64,000 nucleotides of DNA from Thermococcus sp. (GTDB lineage: Archaea; Methanobacteriota_B; Thermococci; Thermococcales; Thermococcaceae): assembly GCF_027063845.1 (NCBI RefSeq), contig NZ_JAMOQU010000103.1, forward strand, positions 1 to 64,000, in the 5' to 3' direction. Positions 9,400 to 16,081 of this stretch are shown piece by piece. Below the pieces are notes generated by a model. That model did not search any database and was not told the DNA's origin. It was given only the letters and a program-made list of their open reading frames with translations. Both the position numbers and the translations under genes were made by a program. How positions within the stretch are numbered: position 1 is the first letter of the stretch; each line of letters begins with the position of its first letter.

Positions 9400-9858
9400 A
9401 TGGAGTGGAGGGAAAGGCTGAAGGGCCTTCTCGAACCCTACGGCGAGGTTATCGAAACCGAGAAGGGGTTAATCTTCGAGTTCGGCGACGACGAAGGGGA
9501 CTTCTCCGACAGGCTCGCCTTTGTCATCGAGAAACCTGAGGAGTGGCCGCTGGTGGAAGTTGCGGTAAAGGCGATAGCGGATTTAACCGACCACGACGTC
9601 CCTGGGAGGAACCTCTTCGCCTTCGGCTTCGAGCCCGACTTCGAGGGAACGCTCATCAGGCTCGGCATTCTGGATGGGAAGCCCGGGGAAGGGCCGGTAA
9701 TCGGGGATGTTCCCGAGAAAGTCGTTAAGATAGCGGAGCGCAACGGCATCAAATACCAGCGCGGGGACGGAGAGGGAATCGGCCTTCCAAAGGACTTCAC
9801 GGAGGAGGACTTTGAGGCCCTGATAAAGCTCGTGGAGGCCGTTGCCTTCGAGTGGTGA
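9400..9858 (+). CDS. conserved hypothetical acidic protein, 152 aa
   Basis: I do not recognise it. Strongly acidic soluble protein starting MEWRERLKGLLEPYG, with a GDDEGDFSDRLAF segment and a C-terminal helix. No Cys, signal peptide or membrane segment. It follows the hydroxyacid dehydrogenase by 10 bases (AGGTGGTTTGA SD overlapping the stop) and precedes the first TauE gene by 4 bases, so it belongs to a three-gene transcription unit. Confidence 0.75.
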   Translation: MEWRERLKGLLEPYGEVIETEKGLIFEFGDDEGDFSDRLAFVIEKPEEWPLVEVAVKAIADLTDHDVPGRNLFAFGFEPDFEGTLIRLGILDGKPGEGPVIGDVPEKVVKIAERNGIKYQRGDGEGIGLPKDFTEEDFEALIKLVEAVAFEW

Positions 9859-9862
9859 TGGC

Positions 9863-10627
9863 ATGCTGAAGTACCTCTCCTACTTCGCGGTTGGAATCTT
9901 CATCGGCATCCTCGCGGCACTGTTCGGCCTCGGAGGGGGCTTTTTGGTGGTACCCGTTCTCAATTTACTCGGCATTGAGATGCACCACGCGGTCGGAACC
10001 TCAAGCGCGGCCGTCGTCTTTACCTCCCTCAGCTCGGCGATAGCTTATTCACGGCAGAAGAGGATACACTACAGGGTCGGCCTCCTGCTGGCCTCGACGG
10101 CTGTTATAGGCGCTTACATAGGGGCATGGCTCACCTCGTTCATCAGCGCCTCACAACTAAAGGTCATCTTCGGGTTAGCACTCATCGCCGTTTCTGTAAG
10201 GATATACCGCAAGAAGACCGCAGAACCGAGCGAGGTCAGGCTTGAGGACGTTAAGGTGAACTACAAGCTCGTTCCTGTCGGTGGATTCTTTGCGGGAATC
10301 GCGAGTGGCCTGCTCGGCGTTGGTGGTGGGATAATCAACGTGCCGTTCCTGACTTACCTAGGCTTACCAATACACTACGCCGTTGCCACATCAAGCTTTG
10401 CGATTGTTTTCACTGCTTTAGCAGGAGCGCTCAAGCACTACGCGATGGGCAACGTGGAAACGCAGTGGCTCGTCCTCCTCGTTCCTGGCCTTATAATCGG
10501 GGCCCAGCTCGGGGCGGGGATAGCAAGGAGGACGAAGGCGAGCAGTCTAAAGAAGACCTTCGCCATCGTGATGTTTCTCCTGGCCCTGAGGATGATTCTG
10601 AAGGGCCTCGGCTTTGGAATCCCGTGA
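9863..10627 (+). CDS. TauE/SafE family permease (first of tandem pair)
   Basis: Membrane protein of 254 aa with about eight hydrophobic segments in two homologous halves. Each half carries the family's Gly-rich motif: FGLGGGFLVVPVL (near residue 23) and LLGVGGGIINVPFL (near 158), each followed by HxAVxTSS (HHAVGTSSAAVVFTSL; HYAVATSSFAIVFTAL). TauE/SafE proteins export sulfite, sulfoacetate or related anions; the substrate here is unknown. ATG 9863 is supported by GGTGATGG. The next gene is a paralogue. Confidence 0.9.
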   Translation: MLKYLSYFAVGIFIGILAALFGLGGGFLVVPVLNLLGIEMHHAVGTSSAAVVFTSLSSAIAYSRQKRIHYRVGLLLASTAVIGAYIGAWLTSFISASQLKVIFGLALIAVSVRIYRKKTAEPSEVRLEDVKVNYKLVPVGGFFAGIASGLLGVGGGIINVPFLTYLGLPIHYAVATSSFAIVFTALAGALKHYAMGNVETQWLVLLVPGLIIGAQLGAGIARRTKASSLKKTFAIVMFLLALRMILKGLGFGIP

Positions 10628-10658
10628 GGTTTTTAAGAAACCCCCTCAACCTTTTCCC
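10628..10658 (+). promoter_or_regulatory. promoter giving a probable leaderless mRNA
   Basis: Box A candidate TTTTTAAG at about 10631-10638 is centred roughly 25 bases before the ATG at 10659, and no SD precedes that ATG. Transcription would start at or next to the start codon. Confidence 0.55.
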
Positions 10659-11390
10659 ATGCTCCAGTACCTCCTTGATTTTGTACTCGGCCTCGGCATT
10701 GGATTTATAGCGGGTCTCCTCGGTGTCGGGGGTGGCTTCCTGATAGTGCCGACCCTCGTCCTCCTCGGCGAGCCGATACATCTCGCTATAGGCACAAGTT
10801 TAACATGCATAGTCCTCAGCTCTCTTTCTGCTTCAATAACGCACATTCGGAGGGGTGCCGTCCTCTACCGCGTCGTTCTCCTGAAGGAGATTTTTTCCGT
10901 CCCCTTCGCGGTTCTTGGTGCTTACCTCTCATCCAGACTCCCTGAGAGGGGGCTCAGGCTGGTCTTCGCGTTCCTTCTCCTTTACCTCGCCTATACAATG
11001 GCCAGGAAGAAATGCAGACCTCACGACGAAGAGGGCGCGGTTCACTACTCCCGCGTTCCGGTTGTGGGAATCCTTTCGGGCCTTGTGAGCGGGCTCTTGG
11101 GCATAAGCGGCGGCGTTCTCAACGTTCCGCTCTTCCACACCTTCGTGGGCATACCTATGAGGTACGCCGTTGGAACCTCGAGCTTTGCCCTCTTTTTCAC
11201 GGCCTTGGCCGGAGCCTTCGAGCACTACCGCCTCGGACAGGTTGATTTACACATGGCCTTCCTCCTCGCCCCGGGGCTCATAATCGGGGGCAGGCTCGGT
11301 GCCTTAACGGCCCACAGAGTTCACCCCAAAACCCTCAGGAGGGCCTTTGCGGGAGTTCTAATCCTGGTCGCGCTCAAGATGCTCCTGTGA
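10659..11390 (+). CDS. TauE/SafE family permease (second of tandem pair)
   Basis: 243 aa, paralogue of the preceding gene with the same two-halved layout: LLGVGGGFLIVPTLVLLG near residue 20, HLAIGTSLTCIVLSSL, and LLGISGGVLNVPLF / RYAVGTSSFALFFTAL in the second half. About seven or eight membrane segments. ATG 10659 is chosen because it opens on the first membrane helix (MLQYLLDFVLGLGIGF); an upstream in-frame ATG at 10614 would overlap the previous gene and run through the promoter. Despite tight spacing it appears to have its own promoter. Confidence 0.9.
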   Translation: MLQYLLDFVLGLGIGFIAGLLGVGGGFLIVPTLVLLGEPIHLAIGTSLTCIVLSSLSASITHIRRGAVLYRVVLLKEIFSVPFAVLGAYLSSRLPERGLRLVFAFLLLYLAYTMARKKCRPHDEEGAVHYSRVPVVGILSGLVSGLLGISGGVLNVPLFHTFVGIPMRYAVGTSSFALFFTALAGAFEHYRLGQVDLHMAFLLAPGLIIGGRLGALTAHRVHPKTLRRAFAGVLILVALKMLL

Positions 11391-11431
11391 AGGTTTATTA
11401 ACTCCGGCATTAAGTCCCAGCGGTGGAAGCT

Positions 11432-11704
11432 ATGGAGGAGCTCGTGGAAAAGGTTCGCGAGAAGTTCGACCTTGAGGTTAAAGATATGGCCGACGCCTGG
11501 AGGCTCGTTGAGTGGCTTGAGGAAAAGGAGTGGGTCATCTACATCATAACGGCCAAGGACAGAAAGCAGGTCGATGCATGGCACCCGCGCTACGGAACGC
11601 TCTTCGCCCAGTTCGGGGAGGTTCCGAACTTTGGAAGCATTTTAGAGGGTATTTTGACCGTTGCACTATTAGCCAGAGAGCTTGAGGAAAAAGGAACGAT
11701 TTGA
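11432..11704 (+). CDS. conserved hypothetical protein, 90 aa
   Basis: Small acidic protein starting MEELVEKVREKFDLEVKD, with aromatic-rich KEWVIYIITAKDRKQVDAWHPRYG. No recognised family, no membrane segment. ATG 11432 has GGTGG at 11422-11426. A TTTATTAA box A candidate lies at 11394-11401. The stop overlaps a perfect 16-bp palindrome (11702-11717). Codon use is normal for the window. Confidence 0.7.
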   Translation: MEELVEKVREKFDLEVKDMADAWRLVEWLEEKEWVIYIITAKDRKQVDAWHPRYGTLFAQFGEVPNFGSILEGILTVALLARELEEKGTI

Positions 11705-11717
11705 AACGCGCGTTTCA
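11702..11717. promoter_or_regulatory. perfect 16-bp palindrome upstream of cassette copy 1
   Basis: TGAAACGCGCGTTTCA equals its own reverse complement. It starts on the stop codon of the preceding gene and lies 48 bases before the first gene of the duplicated cassette, just upstream of an A/T-rich box A candidate (about 11726-11733). Candidate regulator site. Confidence 0.5.
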
Positions 11718-11765
11718 GCGAAGTCCTCAAATATGTCAAACCCGTAGTGCCAATCGGTGATTTCG

Positions 11766-12974
11766 ATGGTGAGCGCGAAGTTGGGGGCGTTTGCCCTCGT
11801 CCTGTTGCTGATTGGAAGTGCCGTCCCAGTGGCCCTGGCCGAGGGCAACACCACCGCAGACCAGGGGTACGGGCCCTCCACGGACGACGGCTCCAGAGAA
11901 AAGGCCATAGCTGGCCAGCTGATTAGCCAGCTCCAGAGGCTCAGCGGGTTCGCAGAAAAGAGGATAGGGCCAATAAAAGACAAGTTACCTGAGAACTCAA
12001 CGATACTGACCCACTACAAACTCGCCGAGGAATACAAGGAAAGGGCGGTAAGTGAATACGAAGCTGGCGACTATTATAATTCGATACTGGATGGCCTCAC
12101 CGCCATGCACCACTACAGGATTGCCCTCTCTGCCCTCAAGGAAACCAGAGACAAGGTCAAAACGGCAAGAGAACGCATGAGGCTTGAGACCGAGCGCATG
12201 ATGGAGTACTTCAGGTTCGTCGAGAAGACCATAAGACTGGCGGAAAACCAGGGGATAGACGTAAGCAACCTGACCATTCTCTACAAGGAGACAAAGGATG
12301 CCTACGAAAAGGTGATGTGTGACCTCAAAGCCAGAGATTACGAGAAGGCAAAAGAGGACTATGAAATCGCCAGAGAGAAGAAAGCCCTCCTTGACGAAGA
12401 ACTGAGAGAGGTTCGCGAACAGCTCGCCTACGCAAACGCCGACAAAATCGTCAGGGACTTCCTGATTAAGGGAGAGAAGGAGATGGAGATGGCCCAGAAG
12501 GCAATAGAGATTGGCATGGAGAAAGGCTACAACGTAACGGAGCTCCAGGAGAGGCTCAACGCCTTCTCAGAGGTTTACGAGGAAGTCACGACTCTCGCCA
12601 ATGATGGCAGGTGGGAGGACGCCCTCACCGTCCTGAAGGACAACAGGCAAACCATAGCCGAGTTCCACAGGGCCGTTAGGTTCATACTCAAAAAGGTTCG
12701 CGAGAGGGAGCTCGATGGCAAGCTTAAGGACGTCCGCGCATTCCTCAGGGAGATGAACGACAGGATTGGAAAGGACAGAAAGGCCCTGATGGAGCTCAAG
12801 AAGAGGGGCATCAAAACTACGAGGGCCGAGGTTCAGCTAAGGGTTGCGGTTCAGGAGCTGAAGGTTGGTGTTGAACTCCTCAGGGCGAAAAAACCCATCC
12901 AAGCCAAGGCCCACTTTGCGGTGGCACTGGACATGCTCCACAGGGTGGAAGACTTCATACTCGCCCACTCCTGA
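11766..12974 (+). CDS. secreted/surface alpha-helical protein (cassette copy 1, component A)
   Basis: 402 aa. Signal peptide: VSAKLGAFALVLLLIGSAVPVALAEG has a hydrophobic core and an ALA-E cleavage-like site. The mature part is almost entirely charged alpha helix, with long Glu/Lys/Arg heptad-like stretches and TPR-like short helices (YKLAEEYKERAVSEYEAGDYYNSILDGL near residue 80). The motif DYYNSILDGLTAMHHYRIAL is echoed by the paralogue at 13988 (KYNETIKEAILAMHLYRMAI). No catalytic motif seen. ATG 11766 has GGTGAT at 11756-11761. The next gene follows after 28 bases, so the pair is one operon. Function unknown; a scaffold or sensor outside the membrane is an inference. Confidence 0.82.
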   Translation: MVSAKLGAFALVLLLIGSAVPVALAEGNTTADQGYGPSTDDGSREKAIAGQLISQLQRLSGFAEKRIGPIKDKLPENSTILTHYKLAEEYKERAVSEYEAGDYYNSILDGLTAMHHYRIALSALKETRDKVKTARERMRLETERMMEYFRFVEKTIRLAENQGIDVSNLTILYKETKDAYEKVMCDLKARDYEKAKEDYEIAREKKALLDEELREVREQLAYANADKIVRDFLIKGEKEMEMAQKAIEIGMEKGYNVTELQERLNAFSEVYEEVTTLANDGRWEDALTVLKDNRQTIAEFHRAVRFILKKVRERELDGKLKDVRAFLREMNDRIGKDRKALMELKKRGIKTTRAEVQLRVAVQELKVGVELLRAKKPIQAKAHFAVALDMLHRVEDFILAHS

Positions 12975-13002
12975 CCTTTCTTTTTCACAGGGAGGGGGTC
13001 AA

Positions 13003-13857
13003 ATGGGGCTCAGAGAGGTTGCGGTCACACTCATTGTTGCCCTAACTCTTCTGCAGGGGGTTAGTGCTTACACCGTTTCATCGCTGGTTTTGGTTGTTTA
13101 CAGCGACGGTTATGTAAAGGTAGAGTACGAGCTCCTGCCCGAGGAATACTCCACCCAGATTGAACTTCCCCTTCTCGGGGACCATTACGAAAACGTCATC
13201 GTTGAGGATGAAGACGGGAACCCCCTGGATTTCAGGCTTGAGAACGGAACCCTCTTCATTTATCAAGGAAACGCCGAGTTGGTTAGGGTCTCGTACTACA
13301 CCCCAGACCTGACATCCAAGAGTGGAATAGTATGGACAGTTAACGTATCCACAGAGGTTCCCTTCGACGTCGTTCTCCCCAACGACACTATCATAGTTGA
13401 TTTGAGCGATATACCGCTCCAGATAAACGGAACGGCTATAACGATGCCCCCAGGAAATCAGAGCGTCTCCTACATCATCGAAGACCACCAGAGCTTTCCT
13501 TCAGAGGAAAGCAATGAGAACAGCGACTTAAGGCCTCTCTATGCCCTTAGTGGGGCCGTTCTCGTTGCATTGGGAGTGTTCGTGTGGTGGAGGAGTAGAC
13601 GACAAAATGGTGAAGATGAAGAAGACGGGGCGAACGTCATCGAGAGGGCCCTTGAAAGCGACGAGCTGAGGGAGGAAGAAAAGCTCGCGCTGAAGTACCT
13701 GCTGGAGCACGGCGGACGGGCCAGTCAGGCAGAGATAAGGGACGCGCTCGGAATTCCGAAGACCACCGCATGGAGAATGTTCAGGCGCCTCGAAGAGAGG
13801 GGGCTCGTTAGAATCATCCGGGGGAGGAAAGAGAACTGGGTGGAGATAAGACGTTAG
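13003..13857 (+). CDS. membrane-anchored winged-helix protein (cassette copy 1, component B)
   Basis: 284 aa. N-terminal signal/anchor (LREVAVTLIVALTLLQGVSA), an extracellular beta-rich domain of about 190 residues, a single membrane helix (LYALSGAVLVALGVFVWW), then a cytoplasmic winged helix at about 220-284 (AEIRDALGIPKTTAWRMF RRLEERGLVRI). Such proteins are thought to pass an outside signal directly to DNA. The extracellular domain shares DLSDIPLQINGTAITMPPGN with the paralogue at 14913. ATG 13003 has GGAGGGGG at 12991-12998. Confidence 0.85.
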   Translation: MGLREVAVTLIVALTLLQGVSAYTVSSLVLVVYSDGYVKVEYELLPEEYSTQIELPLLGDHYENVIVEDEDGNPLDFRLENGTLFIYQGNAELVRVSYYTPDLTSKSGIVWTVNVSTEVPFDVVLPNDTIIVDLSDIPLQINGTAITMPPGNQSVSYIIEDHQSFPSEESNENSDLRPLYALSGAVLVALGVFVWWRSRRQNGEDEEDGANVIERALESDELREEEKLALKYLLEHGGRASQAEIRDALGIPKTTAWRMFRRLEERGLVRIIRGRKENWVEIRR

Positions 13858-13948
13858 AGAAAATGTTATATCCCCTTTATTCCCAATTCTATCCGCCTGA
13901 AATCGAAAGGAACCTGCGGAAACGTTTTAAGTCATTCGTCCCACCGCT

Positions 13949-13962
13949 TCCCTAATTAGGGA
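13949..13962. promoter_or_regulatory. perfect 14-bp palindrome at predicted start site of cassette copy 2
   Basis: TCCCTAATTAGGGA is self-complementary. A box A candidate (GTTTTAAG, about 13924-13931) lies about 25 bases upstream, so the palindrome covers the expected transcription start of the gene at 13988. A GAAACGTTT element (13919-13927) just upstream resembles half of the palindrome in front of copy 1. Confidence 0.5.
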
Positions 13963-13987
13963 TGAGCCGTAACCTAAAGCGGTGATA

Positions 13988-14893
13988 ATGGTGAGGAGAA
14001 TCGCGTTCATGATTATCGGGATACTGCTCGTCTCACTTGTTCCGGCAGTCGGAGGGGTTAGCTCTGAGACCGTCTTCGCTTCAACACGAGCAAACGGACT
14101 GCTCCTTGCATTGGACAGGCTCGCCAACTACACTCACTCCATTAACTGCACCTCCGAGCAGGCCGACGCCCTTCGTGAAAAGGCCTGGGAGCTCTACAGG
14201 GCCGAAAAGTACAACGAGACAATTAAAGAGGCAATACTGGCAATGCACCTTTACCGTATGGCAATAAAGGTCTGTCAGGTTGGGGGAGAGGAATTGGCGG
14301 AGAAAACCGACTGGATTTCAATCGCTGAAACAGAAGTGGCCATCGCTGGGAACGTTCTGGAATATGCCAGGAAGCTAATTGAATCGGGCGAGCTGAGCGG
14401 AGAGGAGCTGAGGGAACTCGAAGCCGAGTACAACCAAACTCTCTGGGTCTACGAGGGACTGAAAGAATCCCTTGAAGAGAACGATACTCAGGACATAGTT
14501 CACAAGGTGGCGTTCCTTCGGACGTCGAGGCTGAAGCTCGAGAAGGCCCTCAACAAGGTGGTTCACAACTCAGTCAGGGCAAAAGCCAAGCTCCTGGGAC
14601 AGGCTCAGCTACGCAGGATTGATGAGCTTATCGAAATGGGCGCTAACGCAACCGAACTCCTAATCCTAAGGGCAGAGCTCGAGAACGCAATCAAGAATGG
14701 AAACAGTGAAGAGGTTCTTCGGTTGCTCGGGGAAATCCCCAAGGTCTTGGTGGAACTGGAGAGGAGGGGCAAAATACGGGGAATTACCCACACAATCCCA
14801 GGACGTCCATCGTTCCCTGGAAGTTCCGTTGAAGGCGTTCCAAATACGCCACCAAAGAAGGCCCCGAGAAAAGGTTCGGGAGGCAAGAGATAA
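13988..14893 (+). CDS. secreted/surface alpha-helical protein (cassette copy 2, component A)
   Basis: 301 aa, shorter paralogue of the gene at 11766. Signal peptide (RIAFMIIGILLVSLVPAVGG), then charged helices with the shared KYNETIKEAILAMHLYRMAI motif near residue 75 and a C-terminal low-complexity basic/proline tail (PKKAPRKGSGGKR). Two Cys in the mature region (INCTSEQ and IKVCQVG). The start is ATG 13988 or GTG 13991; the SD GGTGAT at 13981-13986 fits GTG 13991 slightly better by spacing. Component B follows 19 bases after the stop. Confidence 0.8.
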   Translation: MVRRIAFMIIGILLVSLVPAVGGVSSETVFASTRANGLLLALDRLANYTHSINCTSEQADALREKAWELYRAEKYNETIKEAILAMHLYRMAIKVCQVGGEELAEKTDWISIAETEVAIAGNVLEYARKLIESGELSGEELRELEAEYNQTLWVYEGLKESLEENDTQDIVHKVAFLRTSRLKLEKALNKVVHNSVRAKAKLLGQAQLRRIDELIEMGANATELLILRAELENAIKNGNSEEVLRLLGEIPKVLVELERRGKIRGITHTIPGRPSFPGSSVEGVPNTPPKKAPRKGSGGKR

Positions 14894-14912
14894 CGTGGCC
14901 GGAGGGAACACC

Positions 14913-15929
14913 GTGAAAGGTTACTTGGCACTGGTGCTTTTGTTCCTTACACTTCCCATAGCCCTTGGACAGGCAACGGTTGAAACCGTTTTAGTTGAAG
15001 TGTACGATAGCGGATACGCCAAGGTAATCGAAGCGGCGACTCCCTCGAACTATTCAGTGGCCATTGAAATTCCACTTCTGAGTGAAGACATCACGGGGCT
15101 CTCTGTGTTCGATGAGAATGAAAATCCCCTCCTCTTCGAGAAGAACGGGAGCGTTCTCACTGTTTATGTCCTTAATTCGACGACTAAAATTATTGTCACG
15201 TACTTTACGGCCTCGCTGACCTCAAAAGAGGGGGAACTCTGGAACCTGACATACGTCTTCCCATACCCCGTTACGATAAAGCTCCCCCCAGGGGCCATGG
15301 TCGTTGATTTAAGCGATGTTCCCCTCAAGATAACCTCCGACACAATAACCATGCCTCCGGGAAACCAGAGCGTTTCCTACATCTTACCCCTCCCAGTTAC
15401 CACGACACCATCTCAATCCCCAACATCAACCACATCGACCACGACAACGAGGGCATCAAGCTCGGATACACAATCAACGACTTCTTCAATTCCAGTTAGT
15501 ACAGTTCCGAGCATGCCTACTTTAAGTTCCCCAGCGACGACCTCCAAGAGCACCGCTCCCGAGAATCTGACCACATCAACGCCCTCCAGCCGGGGAGGTT
15601 TACCATTGCTCCCAATGCTCGGCATCCTGGCGGTTATTGGCATCCCAGCAGTCGCATACTGGACTAAGAAGAGGAGAAACCCTGGGAACCTGCCCCTTTC
15701 AAGGGAAGAATTTAGAGAAAAGCTCGAAGCGATGGGTCTCACCGACGAGGAAATCAATGCGCTCCTTTACGTCTATGACCAGGGCGGAAAGGCCAAGCAG
15801 GCCGACGTCAGGAAAGCCCTCGGGATTCCCAAAACGACAGCATGGAGAATGTTCAAGCGCCTTGAGGAGAAGGGACTCGTGCGGGTTTACAAGAGGGGAA
15901 AGGAGAACTGGGTGGAGCTGGTGTTTTAG
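14913..15929 (+). CDS. membrane-anchored winged-helix protein with Ser/Thr-rich stalk (cassette copy 2, component B)
   Basis: 338 aa, paralogue of the gene at 13003. Signal peptide (MKGYLALVLLFLTLPIALGQ), beta-rich outer domain with DLSDVPLKITSDTITMPPGN near residues 132-151, a Ser/Thr/Pro-rich stalk of about 65 residues (about 165-230, resembling glycosylated S-layer-proximal linkers), a membrane helix (LPMLGILAVIGIPAVAYW) and a cytoplasmic winged helix (RKALGIPKTTAWRMFKRLEE) at the end. The stalk is absent from copy 1. GTG 14913 is chosen for GGAGGG at 14901-14906; earlier in-frame codons overlap the preceding gene. Confidence 0.85.
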   Translation: MKGYLALVLLFLTLPIALGQATVETVLVEVYDSGYAKVIEAATPSNYSVAIEIPLLSEDITGLSVFDENENPLLFEKNGSVLTVYVLNSTTKIIVTYFTASLTSKEGELWNLTYVFPYPVTIKLPPGAMVVDLSDVPLKITSDTITMPPGNQSVSYILPLPVTTTPSQSPTSTTSTTTTRASSSDTQSTTSSIPVSTVPSMPTLSSPATTSKSTAPENLTTSTPSSRGGLPLLPMLGILAVIGIPAVAYWTKKRRNPGNLPLSREEFREKLEAMGLTDEEINALLYVYDQGGKAKQADVRKALGIPKTTAWRMFKRLEEKGLVRVYKRGKENWVELVF

Positions 15930-16081
15930 CGACGCCAGCTTCTCTGGAACCCTTTCTGCTTTTATGAAAAGTTGTTGGCCAGGTAATACCCGCGCTATAA
16001 CTTTTGTCGTTGACCTCCAGAAGCACAATGCCGTTTGAAGAGTGAAAGAGCACAAACAAAAGGCAGAAAAGAAAAAGAGAC
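15930..16081. other. convergent intergenic region
   Basis: Between the winged-helix gene (+) and metG (-). On the minus strand 16058-16079 is T-rich (T5 and T4 runs) and probably terminates metG. No further gene or RNA motif was recognised. Confidence 0.45.
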
